A stretch of 27,204 nt of DNA, from positions 1 through 27,204 of IMG/VR virus record IMGVR_UViG_3300031576_000248. One strand, given 5' to 3'. How positions within the stretch are numbered: the stretch's first letter is position 1; each line of letters begins with the position of its first letter. The notes beneath the pieces were generated by a model. It had not been told where the DNA came from and searched no databases. It was given only the letters and a program-made list of their open reading frames with translations. The position numbers and the translations under genes are program-made. Shown in pieces: positions 5,221 through 12,762 of this stretch. Source of the DNA: a virus.

Positions 5221-5490
5221 ATGCCCCGCCGCGTCTTCGCCTTCGACAGCCTCTTGCGCACCGATTGGCCGTGGATTGTGTTCGACCGCGACGGCCACGC
5301 CCAGGCCCGGGGGCCGACGCGGCTCGGCGTGATCGTCCGCCACCAGAGAGCGGAAGGTTGGTGCCATCATCGGAAATTCGCGATGGTCAAAAACCTTTCG
5401 ACCGGCGAGATCTGGGATCGCATCAACGGCTCGTGGAGCCGGCGCGCCGTCCCCCCGGCGCCGCCCAAGCGGCGGGCGGTGCCGGCGTGA
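5221..5490 (+). CDS. Hypothetical protein (89 aa)
   Basis: Starts MPRRVFAFDSLLRTDWPWIV and looks like a small beta-rich domain (WPWIVFDRDGHAQARG...FAMVKNLSTGEIWDRINGSW) with a basic Pro-rich tail. Three Trp residues and a repeated strand-turn pattern suggest a folded protein, not a shadow frame. The stop overlaps the following GTG start (GTGA, 5487-5490). No function assigned. Confidence 0.6.
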   Translation: MPRRVFAFDSLLRTDWPWIVFDRDGHAQARGPTRLGVIVRHQRAEGWCHHRKFAMVKNLSTGEIWDRINGSWSRRAVPPAPPKRRAVPA

Positions 5491-5681
5491 GCTATCTCGA
5501 TCTCGACGAGTCGGCGCGGGCGGCGTTCCTCGCGCGGCAGTTAGCGGCCCGCGATCCGATGCGGAAAGACCGCGCCGGGAACGGTCCCACCTATCTCGAG
5601 ATGACGCCCGCCGAGCGCCGGGCGTTGCTCGCGCGCCAGCAAGAGCGGCGCTGGCGCGACATCGCCGGCCCGCCGGCATGA
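5487..5681 (+). CDS. Small hypothetical protein, GTG start (64 aa)
   Basis: Two similar stretches are visible: SYLDLDESARAAFLARQLAA and TYLEMTPAERRALLARQQER, each an aromatic-Leu, acidic or turn residue, then an amphipathic Arg/Ala/Leu helix. This internal duplication argues for a real helical protein. The start is the GTG that overlaps the previous stop; the end overlaps the next gene as ATGA. No function known. Confidence 0.6.
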   Translation: MSYLDLDESARAAFLARQLAARDPMRKDRAGNGPTYLEMTPAERRALLARQQERRWRDIAGPPA

Positions 5682-5893
5682 ACGAGACCCGGCGCCTAGA
5701 GGTGCTGGTCGGGGCGGCGCATCAGCCAGGGCCGGACAATCCGGCCGGCGCCGCCCCACATTCCATTGCCCGGATTGCCCGCATCGTCGCCGACCACCCG
5801 AAGCTTGAGCCGATCGCGTTCGGCCTGCTGCCCAAGCTCGGCGCGGCCGCAACCGCGCGCGAGCTCGAATGGCTGGCGGAGAACGTGCGGTGA
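5678..5893 (+). CDS. Small hypothetical protein (71 aa)
   Basis: MNETRRLEVLVGAAHQPGPD is followed by a predominantly helical segment (IARIARIVADHPKLEPIAFGLLPKLGAAATARELEWLAENVR). I do not recognise it. Coupled on both sides by overlaps: ATGA at 5678 and GTGA at 5890. Confidence 0.55.
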   Translation: MNETRRLEVLVGAAHQPGPDNPAGAAPHSIARIARIVADHPKLEPIAFGLLPKLGAAATARELEWLAENVR

Positions 5894-6327
5894 AGCCGGC
5901 CGCGCCGGAGCGCGACCTTGTCGGCCCGCGCGGGCGTCGAACCCTGCCGCCGCGGCGCCTGGCGCTGCGCGAGAAGATCGCGTTCGCCGGCGAACGCGGG
6001 AACGAGATCCGCATCTACGTCACCGCCGGCTTCGACCCCGAGACGCTCGATCTGCTCGAAGTGTTCATCCGCCCGCGCGGCAACGTCGACACCGATCTCT
6101 GCCGCTATTTCGACGACGTGGGCGTGCTGATCTCGCGCTGCCTGCAGTTCGGCGACGCGGTCGAGGCGATGGCCGACGGCATGGGGCGCCTGCCCGGCCA
6201 TGATGGCCGCCGCGCGCACTCGCCGATCGGCGCCATCGTCGACGCGCTCGCGGCACTCAGCCGGGACATCCGACGCACCGGCACGATGCCGCTCGAACGC
6301 GCGCAGCGCGAAGCCGCGGCGCCATGA
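5890..6327 (+). CDS. TSCPD-domain protein (145 aa)
   Basis: Residues about 39-120 (IRIYVTAGFDPETLDLLEVF..., DTDLCRYFDDVGVLISRCLQFG, MADGMGRLPG, SPIGAIVDAL) match the TSCPD pattern: a beta-strand pair, an aspartate-rich helix with VLIS-LQ-G, then the SPIG-VLD ending. TSCPD is known from the C-terminal part of B12-dependent ribonucleotide reductase and as stand-alone proteins in phages and rhizobia, where it may bind nucleotide or metal; the stand-alone function is not established. The GTG start at 5890 is set by the overlap with the previous stop. Next to primase and helicase genes, a link to DNA synthesis is plausible. Confidence 0.75.
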   Translation: MKPAAPERDLVGPRGRRTLPPRRLALREKIAFAGERGNEIRIYVTAGFDPETLDLLEVFIRPRGNVDTDLCRYFDDVGVLISRCLQFGDAVEAMADGMGRLPGHDGRRAHSPIGAIVDALAALSRDIRRTGTMPLERAQREAAAP

Positions 6328-7484
6328 TGGTCGACATCGCCGTGATCGTCCGCGGCCTCGCCGGGCGCATCGAGAGCCTCGCGCGCGAGCTCATGCCGGC
6401 GGGCCGCAAGGAAGGGGCCGAGTGGCGCGACGCCGACGCGCCGGCGGGCAAGGGATCGAGCCTCTACGTGCATACGAGCGGGGCCAAGGCCGGCGTGTTC
6501 TCGCATTTCGCGGCCGGCGTGAGCGGCGACGCCCTCGATCTCGTCGCCTACGTGAAATTCGGCGGCGACAAGAAGCAGGCCTATCATTGGGCGCGCGCGT
6601 GGCTCGGGCTGTTCGATGCCAATGAGGGAAAGGCGCGCGCTGCGCGCCCGTCGCCAGCGCAGATGCCGCCGACCGCGCTGGCGAGCACACCGAGCGAACA
6701 GGAAGAAGCCCGCCGCAAGCGCCAGCGCGCGCTCTCGGGCTTCCTCGCCGCGCAAGAAAGCATCGTCGGCACCGCCGCCGAGTGGTATCTCCGGGCGCGC
6801 GGCATCGAGCTCGCGCGGCTCGGCCGCCAGCCCGGCTGCCTCCGCTTCGATCCGGCCTGCGCCTACCCGCAAAAACTGTATCCGCCCAGCGGGCATTTTC
6901 CCGCGCTGATTGCGGCCATCACCCAGCCCGACGGGACGCTCTCCGGCCTCCACTGCACGTTCCTCGAGGTCCACGCGCTCGGCCGCGCCGGCAAGCTCGC
7001 CACCGTGCCCAAGGCCAAGCTCGTGTTCGGCCAGCAGCGCGGCGGCCTCGTGCGCCTCTGGAACGGCACCATGACCAGCGAGGAGACCGGCGAGATCAAG
7101 GCCGCGCCCAAGCTCGGCGAACTCGACGCGCGGAAAGCCGGCCTCGCCGCGCGCGGCTGGCATGGCCCGGCGCTCGAGGAGATGCACCTCGCCGAGGGGA
7201 TCGAGGACGGGCTCACGCTGCCCATGGAACGGCGGGAATGGCGCGTCGCCGCGGCCATCAACATCGGCAACATGTCGCGCGTGCGCCTGCCCGAGGCCAT
7301 CCGCCGCGTCGTGATCTGGAAGCAGAACGATCCCGCGACGAATAAAGCGGGCGCCGCGCACCCGACCATCGGCGCGATGAACAAGGCGATCTGGTGGTTC
7401 CGCGGCCACGGCAAGTGCGTCGAGATCGCGACGGTGCCGAAGGAGTTCAAGGACGTCAACGAGTACTGGCGGGGCGTCGCGTGA
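6324..7484 (+). CDS. DNA primase-like protein with TOPRIM domain (386 aa)
   Basis: An N-terminal region (residues 42-95: KGSSLYVHTSGAKAGVFSHF..., GDALDLVAYV) resembles the core preceding the TOPRIM domain in phage primases; the CHC2 zinc finger is absent. The TOPRIM part shows EGIEDGLTL with Glu291, AAINIGNM, then VVIWKQNDP (330-337), followed by conserved VPKEFKDVNEYW. The usual DxD metal pair is QND here, so the first Asp is lost. It should make primers or assist the adjacent helicase. The ATG at 6324 overlaps the previous stop, and its stop overlaps the next GTG start. Confidence 0.8.
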   Translation: MMVDIAVIVRGLAGRIESLARELMPAGRKEGAEWRDADAPAGKGSSLYVHTSGAKAGVFSHFAAGVSGDALDLVAYVKFGGDKKQAYHWARAWLGLFDANEGKARAARPSPAQMPPTALASTPSEQEEARRKRQRALSGFLAAQESIVGTAAEWYLRARGIELARLGRQPGCLRFDPACAYPQKLYPPSGHFPALIAAITQPDGTLSGLHCTFLEVHALGRAGKLATVPKAKLVFGQQRGGLVRLWNGTMTSEETGEIKAAPKLGELDARKAGLAARGWHGPALEEMHLAEGIEDGLTLPMERREWRVAAAINIGNMSRVRLPEAIRRVVIWKQNDPATNKAGAAHPTIGAMNKAIWWFRGHGKCVEIATVPKEFKDVNEYWRGVA

Positions 7485-8047
7485 GCGCCGCGGAAGCGAG
7501 CCGCCAAATGCTGGGTATTCCGCATCTTGGCCTGCGTGAGAAAGATGATTTTTATCCGACGCCGCCGGAAGGCACGCAAGCGTTGCTGCGCGTCGAGCGT
7601 TTCGACGGTTCCATTTGGGGGCCGGCCGCCGGCGGCGGTGCGATGGCGCGCGTGCTCGAGGCTGCTGGCCACCACGTAATCAGCACCGAGCTCGTTGATC
7701 GCGGCTTTGGCGAACGACGCGTCGACTTCCTGATGGAATGGAAACCGCGCGCGCGCAACATCGTGACCAACCCGCCGTTCCGCCTCGCCAGCGCGTTCGC
7801 GCGCAAAGCCCTTGCATTGACCACAGGCAAGGTTGCTTTGCTGGTCAAACTTGCATTCGCGGAAGGTCTAGAGCGCGCGGACGTGCTCGACGATCCGCGC
7901 CTTGCGCGGATTTGGGTATTCCGCCGTCGGCTGTCATTCGAGCGCGGCGGCGATCGAGCGTGCGTGCTCCGCAGCGGCATGATGTGCTTTGCGTGGTACG
8001 TTTGGCAGCACGGCTACAGCGGCAAGCCGACACTCGGTTGGGTTTAG
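7481..8047 (+). CDS. N6-adenine DNA methyltransferase-like protein (188 aa)
   Basis: The sequence has DFYPTP (23-28), a SAM-binding loop GPAAGGGAM (47-55), a beta-strand ending STELVDRGFG, and the catalytic-type motif NPPF (97-100). These are hallmarks of phage Dam-like N6-adenine methyltransferases, which protect phage DNA or control promoters. The acidic residue normally starting the SAM motif (D/E-P-x-x-G) is Gly. The GTG start is fixed by overlap with the primase stop. Base composition is noticeably less GC-rich than that of both neighbours, hinting at separate acquisition. Activity remains to be shown. Confidence 0.7.
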   Translation: MSAAEASRQMLGIPHLGLREKDDFYPTPPEGTQALLRVERFDGSIWGPAAGGGAMARVLEAAGHHVISTELVDRGFGERRVDFLMEWKPRARNIVTNPPFRLASAFARKALALTTGKVALLVKLAFAEGLERADVLDDPRLARIWVFRRRLSFERGGDRACVLRSGMMCFAWYVWQHGYSGKPTLGWV

Positions 8048-8050
8048 TCG

Positions 8051-9874
8051 ATGCCCCGCGCCGCCGCGCGCCCGACCGCGTCGTTGGCCGACATTCGCGG
8101 CGCCGCGGTCGAGGTAGCACCCGCCGGCCCGCTCCTCGCCGGCGATCCCGGCAACCCGCTGGGCAGCATGCGCCCGCCGCGCGGCCTGCCCGAGGGCTGT
8201 CTCGTGCAGGCGCTCGGCCACAAGAGCCTCGAGATTTTCTTCTTCATCGGCGCCGACCGCTCGTTCAAGGCGATCCGCGACCGCGATTTCACGCAGAACA
8301 AGATGCTGGCGCTCTACGGCGGCAACGACGATTACCTCGAGACGACCTGGCCGCGCATCGGCGCCAAGGGCAAGCCCACCGGCCTCGACACCGTGCGCTG
8401 CTATTCCGACCACATGGCCGAGTGCGTGCGCATGGGCCATTGGGATCCCTCCAACCGGATGCGCCAGAGCGGCGGCTGGCGCGAGCCCGACGGCACGCTG
8501 GTGCTTCACTGCGGCACCATCATCGTCGCCAAGGCCTTGAACGGCGCCGAGGCCACGCGCGAGCCGGGCCGCCACGGCGATTTCGTCTACGCCAAGGGCG
8601 AGGCCCAGCCGCGGCCTTGGCCCGACCGCGTCGCCGCCAAGGCGATGGCGCCGCTGCTCGAGGGCTTCGCCACCTTCGCGTGGAAGCGCGGCGAGCTCGA
8701 CGCGATGCTGCTGCTCGGCTGGTGCGTCGCCGGCATTCTCGGGGGTGCCCTCAAATGGCGGCCGCTGGTGTGGGTGACCGGCGACAAGGGCACCGGCAAG
8801 AGCACCTTGCACGAAATGATCGAGCACCTGTTCGGCGGCGCGCTGGTGCATGCGTCCGACACTTCGGCCGCCGGCATCTACCAGGCGTTGAAATTTTCCT
8901 CGTGCCCGGTCACCATCGACGAGATGGAGGCCGCCGAGGACAACCGCCGCGCGCAGATGGTCATCCAACTGGCCCGGCAAGCCTCAAGCGGCGGCCTCGT
9001 GCTGCGCGGCGGCCAGGACCATTCCGGCGTGGAGTTCATCGCGCGCTCGCCGTTCCTGTTCTCCTCGATCCTGCGGCCGCCGCTGCTGGCGCAGGACATG
9101 TCGCGGATGGCGCTGCTCGAGCTCGACGAGTGGAAAGGCACGTCGCACGGGCTCGACGCCGACGCGCTGCACGCGCTCGGGCGCAAGCTGCGGCGCCGCA
9201 TCCTCGACGCCTGGCCCGGCTGGGAGGAGCGGCTCGAGCGCTGGCGCCAAGGCGTGAAGGGCGCCGGCCACAATGACCGCACCGCGGATCAGTTTGGCAC
9301 CTTGCTCGCCGGCGCCGACTTGGCGCTGCACGACCGCGTGCCGCACGCCGACAACGTCGACGAGGCGATCGCGCGCTATGGGCTCGAGCACCTGGCCGAG
9401 CAGGCCGACGATTTGCCCGACTGGCAAAAGATGCTCGACCACGTGCTGACCGTGCCGACCGACATTCCTCGCAGCGGTAGGCGCGTGAACGCCGCCCAAC
9501 TGCTCGAGCTGAGGCTCGCCCGCACCGTCACCGCGACCGAGACCGACGCTGCGCAGCGCGATGCAGCCGAGCGCGATCTCGAAAGCATCGGGCTCAAGGC
9601 GCTGCGGAAAGAGGGCCTCTGGTGGCTGGCCGTGGCGAACAACCACCAAGGCCTCGCGCGCCTGTTCGAGACCCCTACCCGTTCGCATTGGGCCGGGCGC
9701 AGCGGCACCGTCGGCGTGTGGGTGCAGGCGGCGCGGCGCGTGCCGGGTGCCATTTGGGACAACCAGGTGCTGCGCTTCAACGGAGCACCGGTGCGCGTGA
9801 CGCTGATTCCGCTCGCGCGCGTGCTGCCCGACGAGCCGGCGCCGCTCACCGCCGCTGGCGCGGATCCCGCCTAG
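8051..9874 (+). CDS. Phage replicative helicase, P-loop ATPase (607 aa)
   Basis: A large protein with Walker A GDKGTGKST (244-252) and Walker B VTIDE (287-291) in the middle, a possible sensor segment SPFLFSSIL after about 45 residues, and a C-terminal half with HNDRTADQFGTLLAG, a pattern seen in phage and plasmid DUF927/D5-type replication ATPases. The N-terminal 200 residues have repeated aromatic motifs but no polymerase signature I can see. It starts 3 bases after the methyltransferase stop and ends the rightward early operon; the primase-like gene upstream completes a primase-helicase pair. Probable role: unwinding at the phage origin. Confidence 0.8.
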   Translation: MPRAAARPTASLADIRGAAVEVAPAGPLLAGDPGNPLGSMRPPRGLPEGCLVQALGHKSLEIFFFIGADRSFKAIRDRDFTQNKMLALYGGNDDYLETTWPRIGAKGKPTGLDTVRCYSDHMAECVRMGHWDPSNRMRQSGGWREPDGTLVLHCGTIIVAKALNGAEATREPGRHGDFVYAKGEAQPRPWPDRVAAKAMAPLLEGFATFAWKRGELDAMLLLGWCVAGILGGALKWRPLVWVTGDKGTGKSTLHEMIEHLFGGALVHASDTSAAGIYQALKFSSCPVTIDEMEAAEDNRRAQMVIQLARQASSGGLVLRGGQDHSGVEFIARSPFLFSSILRPPLLAQDMSRMALLELDEWKGTSHGLDADALHALGRKLRRRILDAWPGWEERLERWRQGVKGAGHNDRTADQFGTLLAGADLALHDRVPHADNVDEAIARYGLEHLAEQADDLPDWQKMLDHVLTVPTDIPRSGRRVNAAQLLELRLARTVTATETDAAQRDAAERDLESIGLKALRKEGLWWLAVANNHQGLARLFETPTRSHWAGRSGTVGVWVQAARRVPGAIWDNQVLRFNGAPVRVTLIPLARVLPDEPAPLTAAGADPA

Positions 9875-9944
9875 CCTCGAGCGCCTCAAGCGCCAGCGCG
9901 ATCGCGCGCGGCACCGGCGCGCGTCGCGGAAATCCTCGGCTTTT

Positions 9945-10439
9945 TCATTCTCTGCCGTCCTCGGCCTGCTCGACGGCGTCGGCCGCCGCTTCCATCCACT
10001 TGGCCGCCTCGCCCGGCGCCGCCGGCTCGATCCAATCGATCTCGCACAGCACCTGCTGCTCGGCCGGGTCCATGCCGTCGGCGACGTAGACCATCCCCGA
10101 TACGGTGTCGGCCGGCTGGTCCTCCGCCAGCGGCGATCCGTCCTCGCCGCACATCACGATCCGCGCCACGAAGCGCGGCGGCAGCGCATGCACGACGTAG
10201 TAGCGTTCGCCGGCGGGGCCGCGGCCGACGATCCATTCGTCGCGCGGCCACGGCCCCGGCGCCATGCCGCCGGAAAGCTCGTCGAAGCGCGCCGCGACCC
10301 AGGCTGGCGCCTCGCCGGCCTCGAGCCAGCGCCGGACCTGGCGCGGCTCGACGCCGAGACGGCGCGCGATCGCCGACTTCCAGCCGACCGCGCTTCGGAG
10401 CAGCGCGATCGAGGCGCGCGTGAAATCGTCGATCGTCAT
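9945..10439 (-). CDS. HTH-containing protein of the accessory operon (164 aa)
   Basis: The N-terminus (residues about 5-50: FTRASIALLRSAVGWKSAIARRLGVEPRQVRRWLEAGEAPAWVAARF) is a convincing helix-turn-helix of the kind found in phage regulators. The rest has beta segments (ERYYVVHALPPRFVARIVMC) and a strongly acidic, Ala-rich C-terminal helix (EAAKWMEAAADAVEQAEDGRE). It is the last gene of the leftward three-gene operon, overlapping its upstream partner by ATGA, and converges with the helicase across a 70-base gap with nothing notable. It may regulate its own operon or the late genes; DNA binding is inferred. Confidence 0.7.
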   Translation of the reverse strand: MTIDDFTRASIALLRSAVGWKSAIARRLGVEPRQVRRWLEAGEAPAWVAARFDELSGGMAPGPWPRDEWIVGRGPAGERYYVVHALPPRFVARIVMCGEDGSPLAEDQPADTVSGMVYVADGMDPAEQQVLCEIDWIEPAAPGEAAKWMEAAADAVEQAEDGRE

Positions 10440-10621
10440 TGCCGGGCGGTTTCCAACGCAGCGGCCACGCGCACGAACGCTTGCCGCGCCGCATCGTGGT
10501 CGGCTTCATTCCATTTCGAGCGGCCGGCATCGCGCATGGATTTGTTGCCGGCATCCCACCCGGTGGCGTGGGCGGTGCGGTAGGTGGCGGGCGACAGGAA
10601 AGGATTGGGGCACTCGATCAT
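10436..10621 (-). CDS. Small hypothetical protein (61 aa)
   Basis: Starts MIECPNPFLSPATYRTAHAT, then GWDAGNKSMRDAGRSKWNEADHDAARQAFVRVAAALE, a helical, polar protein typical of small phage accessory genes that recur without known function. The stop overlaps the HTH gene's ATG. A GGATAGGT sequence precedes the ATG as a moderate ribosome site, and the upstream gene ends 10 bases before. Confidence 0.65.
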   Translation of the reverse strand: MIECPNPFLSPATYRTAHATGWDAGNKSMRDAGRSKWNEADHDAARQAFVRVAAALETARQ

Positions 10622-10631
10622 GACCTATCCC

Positions 10632-11171
10632 TCACTCGGCCTGGAGCCGGAAGCCGCGCGCGGAAAGGTTCTTCCGAATATCGTGCGATCGCAGCACCCC
10701 GACCGGGCGCGGCGGCGTCTTGTCGCTGCGGAAGCACGCGCCACCCATCTCCATGTGGATCGTCGCGAAGCTGCCCTTCACGGTGACCGCCACCCCTACG
10801 GCCGTGTATTCCTTGGCGCGCGGGTGGGCCCGCGTGCCGCTCCATTCGAGCCACGTAACGGTGCAGCCCTCGCGCCGCTCGCCCGCTGCCTTGGGCGCCG
10901 CCTTCCGCGCCGCGATGGCCGCCCTGAGCGCGCGGCGGCAAGCGTACACGTCGAGAAGATCGTAGTAGTCCACGCGCGCGGCGTAGGCGCCGACGTGATG
11001 CCATTCGCCGCTATGCACGGCGGCCTTGATGTCGGCGGCCACGACGCCCTTGAACAGGCCCTTGGCGCGCAGCGTTTCGGCCATCCCGGTGGCCGGGTAA
11101 CGGCCCTCGCGCTCGGCCTGGCGCGCGTTCAAGGATTTCGAATTCGTGTTGCCGGAATACATGGTTGACAT
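10632..11171 (-). CDS. First gene of the leftward accessory operon, hypothetical (179 aa)
   Basis: Not recognised. The N-terminal half (MYSGNTNSKSLNARQAEREG..., FKGVVAADIKAAVHSGEWHH, YYDLLDVYACRRALRAAIAA) looks helical; the C-terminal half (VTWLEWSGTRAHPRAKEYTAVGVAVTVKGSFATIHMEMGG) is beta-rich, so two small domains are likely. A perfect AGGAGG 5 bases before ATG 11171 gives a strong start. The operon direction opposes both the replication and late genes, so it is a separately controlled accessory unit, with the palindrome at 11218-11233 as candidate operator. Confidence 0.7.
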   Translation of the reverse strand: MSTMYSGNTNSKSLNARQAEREGRYPATGMAETLRAKGLFKGVVAADIKAAVHSGEWHHVGAYAARVDYYDLLDVYACRRALRAAIAARKAAPKAAGERREGCTVTWLEWSGTRAHPRAKEYTAVGVAVTVKGSFATIHMEMGGACFRSDKTPPRPVGVLRSHDIRKNLSARGFRLQAE

Positions 11172-11217
11172 GGCGGCCTCCTTGACCTGCCGGGCGGGCG
11201 TGATCGCCCTTCCCTAT

Positions 11218-11252
11218 GACCTAGGCTTAGGTCTTTTAGCTTGGCGTGTCAA
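11218..11252 (-). promoter_or_regulatory. Candidate promoter/operator of the accessory operon
   Basis: On the minus strand a perfect -35 TTGACA (11252-11247) lies upstream of the palindrome GACCTA-GGCT-TAGGTC (11218-11233), which falls where the -10 should be. No good -10 is visible (TAAGCC at 17-base spacing), so the promoter is weak or activator-dependent. The palindrome differs from the TGTAGGC operators and would need another regulator, possibly the HTH protein at 9945-10439. Confidence 0.5.
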
Positions 11253-11380
11253 GTCACGAATTGTTTCAGCGGCAGCGCCACGCTGGCCGCTCGATCACCC
11301 TCGCGCTCCCTCGGCGCCGCCGCGCGCCTCGCATCCCGACCTTGTTTTGATGAAGGTGTTACGCGCGCTACGCCCGCTAC

Positions 11381-11404
11381 AAGGCCGACGTAGCGGCCTT
11401 TTCC
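11381..11404 (+). terminator. Possible weak intrinsic terminator
   Basis: AAGGCCG (11381-11387), a 6-base loop, CGGCCTT (11394-11400), then TT, giving a run of four T. The stem is 7 bp and the T-run short, so termination would be partial. It lies beside the GCTACG repeats. Confidence 0.3.
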
Positions 11405-11429
11405 GTTATCAAACAATGAGATAAGCACG

Positions 11430-11515
11430 CTGCTACGCTCGCTACGCCGCCGGACGCACGGTCGCGCGCGCGCACGCGCGAGGCGTGTGCGTAGCGGGCG
11501 TAGCGAGCGTAGCAG
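11430..11515. repeat. 19-bp perfect inverted repeat made of GCTACGCTC-type units
   Basis: Left arm 11430-11448 (CTGCTACGCTCGCTACGCC) and right arm 11497-11515 are exact reverse complements separated by 48 bases. Each arm contains two copies of the 9-bp unit. A further unit GGGCGTAGC overlaps the right side. Confidence 0.85.
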
Positions 11516-11549
11516 ACAGTATAAAGGTATGAGATCATTCGATTGACCC

Positions 11550-11588
11550 GCTACGCTCAAGGCCTCTCTTGCTACGCTCGCTACGCTC
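11550..11588 (+). repeat. Direct 9-bp repeats GCTACGCTC (iteron-like)
   Basis: Exact copies at 11550-11558, 11571-11579 and 11580-11588, the last two in tandem; another exact copy is at 11432-11440, an inverted exact copy at 11505-11513, and variants (GCTACGCCC, GCTACGCCG) at 11367-11375 and 11441-11449. The pattern resembles iterons bound by a replication initiator. Confidence 0.8.
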
Positions 11589-11962
11589 AAGCGCTAAATA
11601 TGCCCCGGAAATCCTGTTCAGGGACGGTTTCAGGGCGGTATCGGGATGGTTTGCGGCCACGGCGGCGGCGGGAAATTCTCGGGGCGCGGCCGACCTCGGG
11701 CAGCTCCGCGCCAGGCGCAGGGCGATCGGGCGCGTTATTCGGCCAACGTCGCGGCTAAGCCTTTGACGTTGCTCGCGCGAGCCGCTGATGGCGCAGCAGC
11801 GGCGCGCGCCGGATGGGACCCGCGCGACCCGCGCTTGCCCCCCGCGACCGCCGCCCGCGCGCCCGGCGCCCCTTTCACCGCCAACGGGGTGTTGTTCCTG
11901 TTTGGGTTCTCGAAGCGGAAAAAAAACGATCATAGGCAAGGGTCGGGGACGGGGTGCGGGCG

Positions 11963-12535
11963 ATGGTGACCAAGTCCGCGGCCAAGCGCGTGGCGGAGGC
12001 GGCGCTGCTGCGGCTGGGCCCGGCGCAGCTTTCGATGCTGCCGGGATCGGCGGCGACCGTGACCTACACGGGGCGGTCGGGCCGGCCGAAGGGCCGCAAG
12101 AACAACGCGACGCTGATCGCCGAGGCGCAGCTCGACGTGTGGGGCGAGAAGCTGCTGCGCGAGGGTGCCCGCCTCGGCCTCATCGACCCGATCGTGGAGG
12201 CGCGCCGCCGCGTCGCCGAAATCTATCTGCTCGACGAGAATGCCAATCCCAACACGGTGCTGCATCGCGAGGTCGACAAGGACGGCAACGTCTACCAGGA
12301 GGTGACCCTCGCCGAATTGGTGCTCGAGGTCTCGAAGCACTTCGACGGCTTGAAGGCCACCGAGCGCAAGAACGCGCTGCCCTTCGTGCGCCAGAAGATG
12401 GCGCAGTCGATCGACATCACCGAAAAGCACATCGTCGAGATCCGCCAGGTGCGCATGGACGATGACGGTCTCGGCGACGCCGCCACGCGCGCGAAGAACA
12501 TCACGCCGCCGAAACCGGACAAGGAGACGATGTAA
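11963..12535 (+). CDS. Putative terminase small subunit / DNA-binding protein (190 aa)
   Basis: Begins MVTKSAAKRVAEAALLRLGP; residues about 38-50 (TGRSGRPKGRKNNA) contain an AT-hook-like GRPKGRKN stretch, common near the start of phage small terminases and related DNA-binding proteins. The remainder is helical (LIAEAQLDVWGEKLLREGARLGLIDPIVEARRRVAEIYL). It lies one small gene upstream of the large terminase, the normal place for the subunit that recognises the packaging site. I chose ATG 11963; a GTG at 11954 is also in frame. The stop overlaps the next start (TAATG). Confidence 0.65.
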   Translation: MVTKSAAKRVAEAALLRLGPAQLSMLPGSAATVTYTGRSGRPKGRKNNATLIAEAQLDVWGEKLLREGARLGLIDPIVEARRRVAEIYLLDENANPNTVLHREVDKDGNVYQEVTLAELVLEVSKHFDGLKATERKNALPFVRQKMAQSIDITEKHIVEIRQVRMDDDGLGDAATRAKNITPPKPDKETM

Positions 12536-12762
12536 TGCGCTACGTCGACAAGAGATTCGGCGCGGCGGCGACGGTACCGCTCAAGGCCGCGACACGCGCG
12601 CCGGGCGATCTCGTGATCCGCCTGCCGAAGGCGGGAATCGCGATCATATCCAAAACGCGCAGCCTGTACGAGGCGCAGTTCCACGAGGTGTGCGCGCGCG
12701 TGGGCAGTTCGAGCCCGACGAAGCGTGCCGGGGCGCGGCCGCGCGGCGTGAGGGCGCTATGA
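12535..12762 (+). CDS. Small basic hypothetical protein (75 aa)
   Basis: Starts MRYVDKRFGAAATVPLKAAT, continues APGDLVIRLPKAGIAIISKTRSLYEAQFHEVC and ends in a basic tail. The start overlaps the previous stop (TAATG) and the stop overlaps the terminase start (ATGA). Not recognised; its place between the two terminase genes suggests an auxiliary packaging or DNA-binding role. Confidence 0.6.
   Translation: MRYVDKRFGAAATVPLKAATRAPGDLVIRLPKAGIAIISKTRSLYEAQFHEVCARVGSSSPTKRAGARPRGVRAL

Larger units (their letters stand above)
11253..11962. other. Gene-free region between accessory operon and terminase genes
   Basis: About 700 bases with no convincing gene; open frames here are short, Arg/Ala-rich and lack ribosome sites. 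It contains a cluster of 9-bp GCTACGCTC-type repeats (11367-11588, listed separately), a short relatively AT-rich stretch at 11516-11548, and a GC-rich stretch up to the terminase genes in which I see nothing specific except an A-tract near 11921. Position between early and late modules suits an origin, a late promoter or a packaging site. Confidence 0.6.

Noticed and set aside
7738-9276. 512-codon plus-strand frame over methyltransferase and helicase genes
   Set aside because: Arg-rich shadow frame crossing two genes with recognisable motifs.
11367-11588. CRISPR array
   Set aside because: The repeats are only 9 bp, mixed in orientation and irregularly spaced, with no regular spacers.
11646-11969. 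Plus-strand frame of 107 codons before the small terminase
   Set aside because: No ribosome site, Arg/Ala/Gly-rich low complexity, and no family resemblance.
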